Positions 16,643 through 25,911 of a stretch of 64,000 nt of DNA are shown here, one piece after another. Within the stretch, counting starts at the first letter, position 1. Every line of letters begins with the position of its first letter. The DNA is from an uncultured Mediterraneibacter sp. Its GTDB lineage: Bacteria; Bacillota; Clostridia; Lachnospirales; Lachnospiraceae. Where the stretch lies: assembly GCA_944381495.1 (NCBI GenBank), contig CALWLJ010000018.1:1-64000 (forward strand), read 5' to 3'. Below the pieces are notes generated by a model. The model was not told where the DNA came from. It did no database searches and worked only from the letters and a program-made list of their open reading frames with translations. Made by a program: the position numbers and the translations under genes.

Positions 16643-17293
16643 ATGAAGAAAAAACAGGTTAAAAGATTACTCGTACTGGCAGCTGCCGCAATGCTGGCTC
16701 TTGGAATGACAGCCTGCAGCAGCGGAGGGAATTCCGGAGACGCCAACTCCAAAGATCCGGAGGCCGACGGAGGAGCGGCCGGCAGCGGAACTCTGACCGG
16801 ACTTTATACTTCTACCCAGAACACAAATTTTATAAGCGCATTTCCGGAGTACACATTCAAGCAGGCAACTTTCGGAGTAGAATCCATTGAGACCTACGAT
16901 GACGGCACCTACTGCCTGACTTCCACAAACACCAATTATTCCGGAACTCTGACGTTCAGTGATGACGGAACACATGAAGAAGTACCGCGGGGCGCAGATA
17001 CTGTAAAATATTATGGAACATATACCTCCGAGGATGAGGAAGGACTTCTGACCCTGACACTGTCCGCACCAACTTCTGTCGTCGCCTGCAACCTTTATAC
17101 TACAACAGACACAGCGCCCGGATACCTCAACACAGATGCCTGGACAGACGAAATGGGTGCAGCTGTAGGACAGGATGGAGCAACCATGACTGCTGAGGAA
17201 TATCTTGCCTCTGTATCCTATTCAGAGATGGATATTATTGTAGATACTATGACAGATTCCTTTGACTACGCAGTACTTACACCGGCTGAATAG
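16643..17293 (+). CDS. Secreted lipoprotein of unknown function
   Basis: The first 25 residues form a lipoprotein signal: a lysine-rich start, a hydrophobic core (LLVLAAAAMLALG) and a lipobox-like MTAC with the lipidated Cys at 25. A Gly/Ser/Asp-rich linker follows, then a domain of about 165 residues rich in Thr and Tyr with beta-strand character (TLTFSDDGTHEEV). I do not recognise the family. The ATG at 16643 has GGAGG eight bases upstream, better than the ATG at 16628. It is followed after nine bases by the permuted GH3 gene and then by a small membrane protein, so the three form a likely surface-associated operon. Confidence 0.8.
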   Translation: MKKKQVKRLLVLAAAAMLALGMTACSSGGNSGDANSKDPEADGGAAGSGTLTGLYTSTQNTNFISAFPEYTFKQATFGVESIETYDDGTYCLTSTNTNYSGTLTFSDDGTHEEVPRGADTVKYYGTYTSEDEEGLLTLTLSAPTSVVACNLYTTTDTAPGYLNTDAWTDEMGAAVGQDGATMTAEEYLASVSYSEMDIIVDTMTDSFDYAVLTPAE

Positions 17294-17302
17294 GAGGTCT
17301 CT

Positions 17303-20239
17303 ATGAGCAGAAGAAGTAAAATATGGCGCGGGCTCACTGCAGTCTGCGCGATCCTGCTCATATTCGCGGTCCTGATGACAAATCTGCTGATCGCATGGCA
17401 GGGTCAGGTAAATGTATTCCTGAACGTATCAAATCCCACTTCAACAACGGATAACGAAAATGCCGTATATCAGTCTGACTACGACCTGTCTGATGACGGA
17501 CTGAAAGCAATGCTTGCCGACTCAGACACTCATGATATACAGACAATGACCGAAGGCGCCGTGCTTTTAAAAAATGACAATGCAGCGCTGCCTCTGTCTG
17601 ACGATGAAAAAAGGATCACTCTTTTCGGCCGTGCCAGTGCGGATCCCGTATACCGCGGCAATTCCGGCGGGCCCGCTCTGGATGAAAACCGCCAGGTAAG
17701 TCTGTATGATGCTCTTACTGCAGAAGGTTTTGAGATCAATCAGACGTTATTTGACGCTTACGCAGCCAGCGATGTACAGCGTGTCAAGGCAGATCCGGAC
17801 TGGTTTATCGGAGAGGTGGACAGCTCCTTCTACACGGATGAACTGAAAGCATCGTACGAAAATGATTACAACGACGCTGCTGTCATCGTATTTTCCAGAG
17901 ACGGTGGAGAAGGCAAAGATCTGGCAACGGTTGACCGTGACGGCATCTCACATCTCGCGCTTCATGACACAGAACGTGACCTGCTGCAGATGGTTGCCGA
18001 CAGCGGTAAATTTGACAAGACTATCGTTCTCATCAACAGCGCTTATCCCATGGAACTGGGCTGGCTGGATGAAGAAACATATGGAGTCGATGCCGCTCTC
18101 TGGATCGGCACTGCCGGACTGAAAGGATTTGCCGGAGTGGCGCAGATCTTAGACGGCAAGGCAGATCCTTCCGGAAGGCTGACAGACACCTATGCAGCCA
18201 ACTCATTGTCTGCACCGGCAGTCCGGAATTTTGGCGACTTCACATATGCAAACACAGGCGATCACTATGTTGTATATGCAGAAGGCATTTATGTAGGGTA
18301 TAAATATTACGAAACACGATACCATGATCAGGTGCTTGGCATCAACAATGCCTCTTCAGACGCAGGCGTATACGCCGGGGAATCCGGAGGCTGGGACTAT
18401 GCCGCCGAGATGGTATATCCCTTCGGCTACGGCACATCCTACGCTGACTTCAGCCAGGAACTGAAAAGTCTGGACTGGGACAGAGACGCCCATACGGTAA
18501 CCGCTGTGGTTCATGTAACAAATAACGGCTATCCTGAAAATTCCTCTTACGAAGGCAAGTCAAAGTCTGTCGTTGAACTCTATGTTTCACTTCCATATGA
18601 GACAGGGCAGGCCGAGAAATCTGCCATCCAGCTGATCGGTTTCGGTAAGACTTCTGAACTCGGGGCCGGAGAATCCGAAGAGGTTACCATCACAGTCGAC
18701 GACTATCTCTTCGCCACCTATGACAGTAATGCAGTAAACGGCGCGGATAACAGCAGAACAGGCTGCTATGTATTCGACCCGGGCGATTACTATTTTGCCA
18801 TCGGCAATGACAGCCATGATGCACTCAACAATGTGCTTGCTGCTAAAAACGGTGCGGAAACGGATGGAAAGCTTTTCAATGCGGCAGGCGAAACTGTGAC
18901 AGGTAATGCTGCCAATACTGCTGTTTTTTCTCTGGACGCACTGGACAACACTACTTATGCCGTATCCCCGGAAACCGGCGAGATCGTATCAAATCAGTTT
19001 GATAATGTAGATCTGAATTATTTCGGAACAGATAAAGTCACCTATCTGACACGTTCCGACTGGACCACCTATCCGCAGTCATATACAGACGTAACTGCTA
19101 CAGATGAAATGATCGCTCTGATGAACAGCGACACTGTAGAAGCGCCTGATGACGCACCGTCATATGACTCCTTTACACAGGAAGCGGATAATGGTCTGAC
19201 ACTTGCTGACATGGCTGGTGTAGATTATGACGATGAATCGTGGGAGCAGTTCCTGGACCAGCTTTCTATTTCAGATATGACCTCCGTCGTGGGAGAGAAC
19301 TTCGGACAGGGCGCTGTTGAATCTGTCGGAAAACCGGCCAATACAAACAATGACGGCCCGGCAGGAACTCAGGGCAACTACAAATTCGGAGATCAGGGAG
19401 CTGCAACTGTTCATGTGGGAGAAGCTGTTGCAGCATCTACCTGGAATCAGGACCTGCTCTATGACAGAGGAAGCTTTATCGCGGAAGACTGCCTGTTCGT
19501 TGGTGTACAGCAGCTCTGGTGTCCCGGCGCTAACATCCACAGGACTCCGTTCTCCGGAAGGAACTTCGAGTATTATTCGGAAGACAGCATCATGTCCTAT
19601 CTGATGGGAGCCGCACAGACAAAAGGTATGCAGGAAAAGGGACTGAACGCAGCGATCAAGCATTTCTGTGCAAATGATCAGGAGACAAACCGTTCAGGAC
19701 TGTGTGTATTTATGAATGAGCAGACCTATCGCCAGGGACCTCTGAAAGGATTCGAAGGCGCATTTACAAAAGGCGGAGCTCTGGGAACGATGATGTCCTT
19801 CTCAAGAATCGGCTGTACCAGAATATATCAGGACGCGGCAACCTTAACTCAAGTACTGCGCAACGAATGGGGCTTCAAGGGTGTAACGATCACTGACTCG
19901 GTAAAAGGCGAGACCAGCGTTCCTACCGTAGCCAGCCTTGCAGCTGGAACAGATACATTCAACGCAGACACAGGAAGAGGTACCGAAATCCGAAAATATC
20001 TTGTATCCAATAAAGACGGCTATATCCTGCAGAGCCTGAGAAATGCAAACAAACACTTCTATTATGCAATGGCAAACTCAAATCTGGTCAACGGACTGAC
20101 CCGAGATACCCAGGTACAGGATTTTGTTCCGTGGTGGCAGACCACTCTGTATGTTATCTGCGGCGTGATTGCTGTCCTGACCGTGGGAAGTGCTGTTATG
20201 TTTATCCGGTCCGGTTATCGAAAGAAGGAGGAAAAATAA
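17303..20239 (+). CDS. Membrane-anchored glycoside hydrolase family 3 protein with permuted domain order
   Basis: This 978-residue protein carries GH3 domains in reverse of the usual order. A single membrane segment (residues 8-32) precedes the alpha/beta sandwich domain (TEGAVLLKNDNAALPLSDDE, about residue 80), then a fibronectin-like domain (PFGYGTSYADFSQELKSLDW, about residue 375). The TIM-barrel catalytic domain comes last (about 640-930). There AAIKHFCANDQETNRSG and RNFEYYSEDS mark the active-site region, and the probable nucleophile Asp is in VTITDSVKGE near residue 864. A second membrane segment lies near 945-968. Both ends being anchored suggests an extracytoplasmic enzyme. Permuted GH3 enzymes are known from gut Firmicutes and bifidobacteria. 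GGAGG lies five bases before the start. Confidence 0.85.
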   Translation: MSRRSKIWRGLTAVCAILLIFAVLMTNLLIAWQGQVNVFLNVSNPTSTTDNENAVYQSDYDLSDDGLKAMLADSDTHDIQTMTEGAVLLKNDNAALPLSDDEKRITLFGRASADPVYRGNSGGPALDENRQVSLYDALTAEGFEINQTLFDAYAASDVQRVKADPDWFIGEVDSSFYTDELKASYENDYNDAAVIVFSRDGGEGKDLATVDRDGISHLALHDTERDLLQMVADSGKFDKTIVLINSAYPMELGWLDEETYGVDAALWIGTAGLKGFAGVAQILDGKADPSGRLTDTYAANSLSAPAVRNFGDFTYANTGDHYVVYAEGIYVGYKYYETRYHDQVLGINNASSDAGVYAGESGGWDYAAEMVYPFGYGTSYADFSQELKSLDWDRDAHTVTAVVHVTNNGYPENSSYEGKSKSVVELYVSLPYETGQAEKSAIQLIGFGKTSELGAGESEEVTITVDDYLFATYDSNAVNGADNSRTGCYVFDPGDYYFAIGNDSHDALNNVLAAKNGAETDGKLFNAAGETVTGNAANTAVFSLDALDNTTYAVSPETGEIVSNQFDNVDLNYFGTDKVTYLTRSDWTTYPQSYTDVTATDEMIALMNSDTVEAPDDAPSYDSFTQEADNGLTLADMAGVDYDDESWEQFLDQLSISDMTSVVGENFGQGAVESVGKPANTNNDGPAGTQGNYKFGDQGAATVHVGEAVAASTWNQDLLYDRGSFIAEDCLFVGVQQLWCPGANIHRTPFSGRNFEYYSEDSIMSYLMGAAQTKGMQEKGLNAAIKHFCANDQETNRSGLCVFMNEQTYRQGPLKGFEGAFTKGGALGTMMSFSRIGCTRIYQDAATLTQVLRNEWGFKGVTITDSVKGETSVPTVASLAAGTDTFNADTGRGTEIRKYLVSNKDGYILQSLRNANKHFYYAMANSNLVNGLTRDTQVQDFVPWWQTTLYVICGVIAVLTVGSAVMFIRSGYRKKEEK

Positions 20240-20240
20240 A

Positions 20241-20645
20241 ATGAAGTTTTTTCAGAACAGAACAAAAGGCTTCTGGACAGGAGCCGCAGCTGCACTGATC
20301 TTCCTGATCGCCGACGTTGCTTTCCTGGCTACCAATCATTCTGACAGAGTATTTTCCTGGATAACCTTCGCTCTTATCCTTGCCGGAGTGGTCTTTGAGA
20401 TTCTTGTAACAGTGACCGATCTCAAGATCATGCCTCTGCTCTCCGCCGTATGCTTCGGAGCCGGACTGTCTTTCCATCTCTATATCGGTTTTCCTACTCT
20501 GTCTGATATCATGACAGGAGTAAATTTTATTGGAGGGAACGCAGATGCGGTCATCATATTCGGTGTTATCTGCCTTGCAGGGACAATATTATCCGCTATC
20601 TCCTGCTTCTGCGACCAGAGAAAGACGATTGAAATTCAGAAATAA
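20241..20645 (+). CDS. Small four-helix membrane protein
   Basis: The 134-residue product consists almost wholly of four hydrophobic segments (for example TGAAAALIFLIADVAFLA and WITFALILAGVVFEILVTV) with a short basic N-terminus. I do not recognise a named family. The ATG at 20241 lies one base after the stop of the GH3 gene, with GGAGG within the 3' end of that gene, so it is translationally coupled. A strong terminator follows. It probably works with the lipoprotein and the membrane-anchored GH3, for example as an anchor or chaperone, but this is inferred from position only. Confidence 0.7.
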   Translation: MKFFQNRTKGFWTGAAAALIFLIADVAFLATNHSDRVFSWITFALILAGVVFEILVTVTDLKIMPLLSAVCFGAGLSFHLYIGFPTLSDIMTGVNFIGGNADAVIIFGVICLAGTILSAISCFCDQRKTIEIQK

Positions 20646-20660
20646 TTTTACTATTAATTA

Positions 20661-20688
20661 GGGCTGTGTTGACAGCCCCTTCTTTTTT
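20661..20688 (+). terminator. Rho-independent terminator of the lipoprotein/GH3 operon
   Basis: GGGCTGT (20661-20667) and ACAGCCC (20672-20678) pair around a GTTG loop, followed by CTTCTTTTTT. Confidence 0.85.
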
Positions 20689-20850
20689 CAGTATGAACCT
20701 GACAGTAAATGGTGCAGCCTTAGATATCTGAAACTTTTTGTTATCTTTGATGAGCCAGTTTCTCTGCGCATTTAAGTCTGATGCAACCGGCTCAGACATC
20801 TATCTCATATCCGGTACTTCCCCGCAGCATCTCCGACAGCAGCAGGCCTC

Positions 20851-21891
20851 TCACTTCTCCGTCTCCAGAAATTTCCGGATCTCCTCCGGCGGCAATTGTG
20901 CATACACGCTCTGGGAAAAAGAAGCGGCGATCTCCAGCTCCCCGTAACTGCTTGTCTCCAGATCACAGGATTTTCCAAATATCTGTTCCAGCTGATCCCG
21001 CAGTTCAGCCAGTTCTGTTTTTCTTCCATCAGCCAGCTCGTCTCTGAGCGCCAGACAACAGGCATGGATATTGTTATAATATTTCTCATAGTCCGGATGG
21101 AACTCCGTCATCCAGTGATTGGCTCCGTAGGCAAACAAAGTCGCAGGCCGGATGACCGGCTCATACAGAAGACTCCACTGTTCCTTCTGGACCGGATCCG
21201 ATGCAAACCGGCGCAGCTCGTCTTTCATTTCTTCGATGAATACCGGATATGTCTCTGGAGTCAGACCGATGATCTTCCTGTTGCGAAGATACTGGCTAAC
21301 ACTGGCCTCGTCCAGCTTTTCCGGCGGGAGGAACTCCAGGTATCCGGACATGACCTTCAGATCCGAATGGGTATGCTCTTTTGTATACTGCATGACCTTC
21401 TGCCAGAGAAACTGTCTGTAATCCGCCATGGGTGCCTCCAGATAATACTGCCACAGATACCCGGCGATAAGTCTGGCATCGCCGGACTCAAACTGAACCT
21501 GATATTTGGAAATGTCCGGCTTAAACTCAGCCTTCTCCAGCTGTGCGGATATATCCTTCAGCGAATGACACGCCGGCAGATCCGCAGCGAACTGATCCAG
21601 TGATTTTATCGTCTCTTCCGTAATAAGCAGCTGTATCTGAAGCTGCTTAAGCTGTTTATGCAGATAGTAAGTCATCGTACGGGGATTTGCCAGGATTCTC
21701 CGGATATCCGCAATAGGAAGGCCTGCTTCCCTCAGCTTGCGTATCACAGAAAGGCGGGTCACATCCTCCTCAGAAAAATTATGATATCCGTTCCTGGGAT
21801 CTACAGCCGGCTCCAGCAGCTTTTTATCAATATAATAGTAAATCGTGCGTTTCTGAAGTCCTGTCCGCTTTACCACATCTCTGATTACCAT
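20851..21891 (-). CDS. MerR-family transcriptional regulator
   Basis: Residues 1-70 form a MerR winged helix (MVIRDVVKRTGLQKRTIYYY, then NFSEEDVTRLSVIRKLREAG). A probable dimerisation coiled coil lies at about 80-110, and a long C-terminal region of about 235 residues that I do not recognise may be an effector-binding domain. The length of 347 residues is larger than typical MerR proteins. The ATG at 21891 follows GGGAGG by five bases; the open frame upstream of it is not needed. The gene is divergent from the large oxidoreductase fusion, whose promoter has the 19-bp spacer typical of MerR activation. I infer that it controls that gene in response to a small molecule. Confidence 0.85.
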   Translation of the reverse strand: MVIRDVVKRTGLQKRTIYYYIDKKLLEPAVDPRNGYHNFSEEDVTRLSVIRKLREAGLPIADIRRILANPRTMTYYLHKQLKQLQIQLLITEETIKSLDQFAADLPACHSLKDISAQLEKAEFKPDISKYQVQFESGDARLIAGYLWQYYLEAPMADYRQFLWQKVMQYTKEHTHSDLKVMSGYLEFLPPEKLDEASVSQYLRNRKIIGLTPETYPVFIEEMKDELRRFASDPVQKEQWSLLYEPVIRPATLFAYGANHWMTEFHPDYEKYYNNIHACCLALRDELADGRKTELAELRDQLEQIFGKSCDLETSSYGELEIAASFSQSVYAQLPPEEIRKFLETEK

Positions 21892-22042
21892 TGTCTCCTC
21901 CCAAACCGTACATCTGGTGTATACTTTTTTGTCTATTATATCCCGTTCCTCTCGGAAAATCCATACCAATTCTGCCAAGCAGCCTGTTTTAACTGGATAT
22001 TTTCCACAAAAAACCATTACAGGATTTGTGGAACATTTCGCT

Positions 22043-22073
22043 TTGACCCTTCACTTACTGTACCCTGTATATT
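22043..22073 (+). promoter_or_regulatory. MerR-type promoter with 19-bp spacer
   Basis: TTGACC at 22043-22048 and TATATT at 22068-22073 are separated by 19 bp, longer than the usual 17. MerR-family activators act on promoters of exactly this kind by twisting the spacer. CCTTCA (22048-22053) and TGAAGG (22073-22078) form inverted half-sites around it. Confidence 0.6.
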
Positions 22074-22112
22074 GAAGGTAAGAAGTATAACATACCAAAG
22101 GAGGCAGTGCTT

Positions 22113-25100
22113 ATGTTCGAAAAATTATTCAGTCCCATAACAATCCGGGGCATAGAGCTGAAGAACCGTGTAATCTTCCCGGCAATGGGGACCAAATTCT
22201 CCGGCCGCGACAGTTATGTAACTCCGAAGCTGATCAACTATCATCTTGCAAGGGTAAAAGGCGGATGCGGCCTGAATATGGTAGAAGTCTGTTCCGTACA
22301 TACTCCCAGCGCTCCCCGGGGATTTCTCTCCATCAGCGAGGACAAATATATCCCGGGCCTTAAATCGCTGACCGACGCCATCCATGAAGCGGGCGGGAAA
22401 GCCGGACTTCAGCTCTGGCAAGGAAGCCTTGCAGTAGGCATGGACAAGACTGCACAGATTCTTGTAGCGTCTGATATGCCAATGGGGCCGGAGCTGACTC
22501 TCCCCGGCATTACGAAGGAACAGATTGATGAGGTAGTCCAGTGCTATGGAAAAGCTGCGGCAAGGGCTGCAGAGGCAGGATTCGACTGCGTTGAATTCCA
22601 CTGTGCCCACAACTATCTCCCCCACTCCTTCCTGTCAGGCGGCATCAACCACCGGACAGACGAGTACGGGGGAAGCTTTGAAAACCGAAGCAGATTTCCT
22701 CTGGAATGCATCCGCGCCATACGGGCAAATATTCCGGAAGATATGCCGCTCTTTATGAGGATCGACGCAAAGGATGATTATCTGGAAGGCGGCCTCACAA
22801 TAGATGAAGTCATACAGTTCTGTAAGCTGGCAGGGAAAGCCGGAGTGGATGTACTGGATGTGTCCAGAGGAAATATCCTGACAGCCGGCCTGAAATACGA
22901 AGTCCCGTCCATCGATATACCTAAGGCTTTCAATATTGAGAATGCGGAACAGATCCGAAAGGAGACCGGAATGCTCACAGTCGGCGTCGGACGGATCAAT
23001 ACACCGGAACTTGCCGAGCATATTCTGGAAGATGACAAAGTGGACATGATAGTGCTTGGCCGCGCCCAGCTTGCGGATCCGGACTTCTGTGCCAAGGCGG
23101 CTGCCGGAAATACAGAGGATATCGACTACTGCGTAGGCTGTAACCAGGGCTGCTATGACGGATTCGAGAACACGGATTCGCCCTGCATCACCTGCCTGCG
23201 TAACCCGGCTGTTGGAAGAGAAGAAGAGTGCGCCATCATTCCGGCTGAGAAAAAAGAGACCGTCCTGATTGCAGGCGGAGGCATCGCCGGACTGGAATCA
23301 GCCATCATTCTAAAAAAAAGAGGACATAATCCCATCCTCTGCGAAGCCACAGATACTCTGGGCGGCCAGTTTCTAACAGCCGGCGAAGCTCCCAGAAAAG
23401 CGGAGATGAAAAATGCGGTCATCGCCATGGCAAAAAAAGCGGAACGCCTGGGCGTCGATATCCGGCTGAACACAAAAGTAACCCCGGAGATGATAAAGGA
23501 GATCCATCCTCATACCGTTTTCAATGCCATCGGCTCTGTGCCGGTCATCCCGCCCATTCCCGGACATGACAGGGACTTTGTTCTTAATTCCCATGATGTT
23601 CTGGACGGGAAAGCAAAAGCTGAAGGCAATGTAGTCGTCATCGGCGGCGGCATGGTAGGTATGGAGACAGCCGAATACCTGGCGGAAAAGGGAGCAAAAG
23701 TAACCGTCTTGGAAATGCTGAAAGAATTCTGCGCCGATATGGGCCATACCCGGAAGATCTGTGTGACCGAGAGCATCTACGCAGCCGGCATCCAGCCGGT
23801 TACGGAAGTCAAGGTAACAGAGATTGCTGACGGAAAAGTAATCGGGGAGAAAGACGGAAAGCCCCTGGAGTTCCCTTGCGATTACGCTGTCATGGCTGTA
23901 GGTTCCGTCAGGCGGGACGGCTCTGATCTGGAGCAAGCCTGCTATGACCTGGGCATCGGATACTATGAAATCGGAGACGCAGGCATGGCAAGGCGGGCTC
24001 TCAACGCTACGAGAGAAGCATACGACGCGGCGATCAACTTTGATAAGGAGCAGGAGCATGCCTGGGCCAGCAGGCCGAAGAAGGTCGTATTCATGACCGG
24101 AGCCACCGGGATCATGGGTCAGGAGACAATGAAACAGCTGCTGTCCAGGAGCAACCGGTTCAAAGTAAGGATCCTGGCAAGACCGTCCGATAAGAACAGA
24201 CAGCTTCTGAAGAAATATATGTGTCCGGCGCTGGAAGTGATCTGGGGCGACATGAAAGATTACAATACGATCAAAAAAGGCGTGGACGGCGCTGACTACG
24301 TCCTTCATATCGGAGCCATGGTCTCTCCTGCTGCCGACAAGTATCCGGAAGAGACATTGTATACCAATATCGGCTCTACACTGAACATCATCAAGGCCAT
24401 CAAAGAACAGCCGGATCCGGACAACGTACACTTCGCATATGTAGGAACCGTAGCCATGACCGGAAGCAGGCTGGAGCCGGTACAGTTCGGCCGGGTCGGC
24501 GATCCCATGAACCCGTCCATCCACGACTACTACGCAATATCCAAAGTCTTCTCGGAAGCCGCGGTATTTGACAGCGGACTGAAATACTGGGTATCCATCC
24601 GTCAGACCGGACAGCACCCCAGCGCGGAAGGCGCAGGCGAAGAGCCTATCATCTTCCATCAGCCGGTCAACAATGTACTTGAATGGAGCACGTCCGTTGA
24701 TTCCGGTATCTGTATGGCAAATCTTTGCGAAGACTGGGTAGATGAAAGCTTCTGGAGAAAGGCGTACAACTTAAGCTCCGGTAAAGGCTACCGGATGGCT
24801 ACGTGGGAACTGGCAGGCCTGTCTCTGGAGCCTATGGGACTGGAATACAAGGATATCTACGATCCCCAGGATGTAGCAAGATTTAACTTCCACGGGCAGT
24901 ACTTTACCGACTCTGACAAGCTGGAAGAACAGCTCCATTTCCGTCAGATTCCCGCTGACATTTACTGGGCTTCTGTAAAAAATGAGATGGAACGCATGAT
25001 GGCAAATCCTCTGATCGCATCTATGATCCCCGGGAAAGAACAGATGCACGCACATAACAAAGAGATCGCCGCAAAGCGCATGGGGCCCGTATGGATGGAA

Positions 25101-25574
25101 GAAAATAATGAGATGGACTGGATCCGTGCGTTCTTCGGATCACTGGAAGCGAAACACAACGCAAAACCATTCCAGTACCGTCATGCGCCGGAAGAGCCGG
25201 TCACATATCTGGATCACGGATACGACGAGACAAAACCGCTGGAAGACCTCGACCTCTCCGACCTGGTGAAAGCAGCTGAATTCCGCGGCGGCGCTTACCT
25301 GGAAGATGAGGTAAAAGACATCTATACACCTGTAAAATGGCGCTGCGCTTCCGGACATGAATTCATGATGTCGGTCAATGCCGTGCTCCATGGCGGCCAC
25401 TGGTGTCCGGAATGCCTGAAAAACTCCTGGGCATACCCGAAGATGGCACGGGAAAATCCATTCTACGCACAGGTATGGGATCCTCAGCACAGCCCCGACG
25501 AGACTTATGAGATCCCGATGAAATACAGTGCATTTGAGATCATGCAGGAACTGAAGAAGAAACTGGCTGTTTAG
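22113..25574 (+). CDS. Multidomain ene-reductase fusion: OYE/FAD oxidoreductase + extended SDR + zinc ribbon
   Basis: This 1153-residue protein joins three units. Residues 1-335 are an Old Yellow Enzyme TIM barrel (LFSPITIRGIELKNRVIFPA; HCAHNYLPHSFLSGG; RTDEYGGSFENRSRF). A four-cysteine iron-sulfur motif CVGCNQGC...CITC lies near 340-360. An FAD/NAD(P) disulfide-reductase-like module follows, with AGGGIAGLESA near 385 and VVIGGGMVGMETAEYL near 510. This first part resembles 2,4-dienoyl-CoA reductase and the bile-acid enzymes BaiCD/BaiH. Residues from about 655 form an extended SDR (MTGATGIMGQE near 662, catalytic YAISK near 806). The last 80 residues hold a zinc-ribbon-like WRCASGHEF...HWCPECLK. 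ATG 22113 has AAAGGAGG eight bases upstream. The substrate is unknown; an enone or steroid-like xenobiotic is a guess. Confidence 0.85.
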   Translation: MFEKLFSPITIRGIELKNRVIFPAMGTKFSGRDSYVTPKLINYHLARVKGGCGLNMVEVCSVHTPSAPRGFLSISEDKYIPGLKSLTDAIHEAGGKAGLQLWQGSLAVGMDKTAQILVASDMPMGPELTLPGITKEQIDEVVQCYGKAAARAAEAGFDCVEFHCAHNYLPHSFLSGGINHRTDEYGGSFENRSRFPLECIRAIRANIPEDMPLFMRIDAKDDYLEGGLTIDEVIQFCKLAGKAGVDVLDVSRGNILTAGLKYEVPSIDIPKAFNIENAEQIRKETGMLTVGVGRINTPELAEHILEDDKVDMIVLGRAQLADPDFCAKAAAGNTEDIDYCVGCNQGCYDGFENTDSPCITCLRNPAVGREEECAIIPAEKKETVLIAGGGIAGLESAIILKKRGHNPILCEATDTLGGQFLTAGEAPRKAEMKNAVIAMAKKAERLGVDIRLNTKVTPEMIKEIHPHTVFNAIGSVPVIPPIPGHDRDFVLNSHDVLDGKAKAEGNVVVIGGGMVGMETAEYLAEKGAKVTVLEMLKEFCADMGHTRKICVTESIYAAGIQPVTEVKVTEIADGKVIGEKDGKPLEFPCDYAVMAVGSVRRDGSDLEQACYDLGIGYYEIGDAGMARRALNATREAYDAAINFDKEQEHAWASRPKKVVFMTGATGIMGQETMKQLLSRSNRFKVRILARPSDKNRQLLKKYMCPALEVIWGDMKDYNTIKKGVDGADYVLHIGAMVSPAADKYPEETLYTNIGSTLNIIKAIKEQPDPDNVHFAYVGTVAMTGSRLEPVQFGRVGDPMNPSIHDYYAISKVFSEAAVFDSGLKYWVSIRQTGQHPSAEGAGEEPIIFHQPVNNVLEWSTSVDSGICMANLCEDWVDESFWRKAYNLSSGKGYRMATWELAGLSLEPMGLEYKDIYDPQDVARFNFHGQYFTDSDKLEEQLHFRQIPADIYWASVKNEMERMMANPLIASMIPGKEQMHAHNKEIAAKRMGPVWMEENNEMDWIRAFFGSLEAKHNAKPFQYRHAPEEPVTYLDHGYDETKPLEDLDLSDLVKAAEFRGGAYLEDEVKDIYTPVKWRCASGHEFMMSVNAVLHGGHWCPECLKNSWAYPKMARENPFYAQVWDPQHSPDETYEIPMKYSAFEIMQELKKKLAV

Positions 25575-25630
25575 CGAACTAACTTCGATGATTAAACATC
25601 CGAAAACAGGAGCATAATCTCTAAAACGTA

Positions 25631-25670
25631 TTCTGCGGGAGCGGAGGATATATCCTCCACCCCCGCAGAA
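25631..25670. terminator. Nested palindromic hairpin after the oxidoreductase fusion
   Basis: TTCTGCGGG (25631-25639) pairs with CCCGCAGAA (25662-25670), and inside it GGAGGATA (25643-25650) pairs with TATCCTCC (25651-25658). It probably ends transcription of the fusion gene; the T run afterwards (GGTTTTC) is short. Confidence 0.6.
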
Positions 25671-25743
25671 AGGTTTTCGAAATCAGCTGTTTTTCTGGTC
25701 TGTTCAGGACGGAAGTTAGTGGCTATACAGTCTGGAAACCAGA

Positions 25744-25790
25744 GGCGCGGCCCGGAAGTTTTACAAATGGTAAGTCCTTCAAGCCGCGCC
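25744..25790. repeat. 8-bp GC-rich inverted repeat
   Basis: GGCGCGGC (25744-25751) and GCCGCGCC (25783-25790) pair, with shorter GAAG/CTTC complementarity inside. It is the second hairpin in the gene-free stretch 25575-25903. Confidence 0.5.
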
Positions 25791-25805
25791 AGTTTACATT
25801 GTGGT

Positions 25806-25911
25806 CTGTTTAGACAATAGCATTTCCGATCTGAATAGCATAGGAAGCAGGGTGGATGACAGGATGAGCCTTTCTGGATGTTTTCTGAGAAAACGCTATT
25901 GCGCTAAACAG
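25806..25911. repeat. Long-range 15-bp inverted repeat
   Basis: CTGTTTAG-A-CAATAGC at 25806-25821 is complementary to GCTATTG-CG-CTAAACAG at 25895-25911 apart from the central bases. A small GTTTTC/GAAAAC hairpin lies inside. The right arm contains the stop codon of the Gfo/Idh remnant. It may be a small mobile-element scar or a structured RNA. Confidence 0.5.

Noticed and set aside
23373-24659. 428-codon open frame on the minus strand
   Set aside because: It is the antisense of the oxidoreductase fusion, whose motifs are unmistakable on the plus strand; no ribosome site or motifs here.
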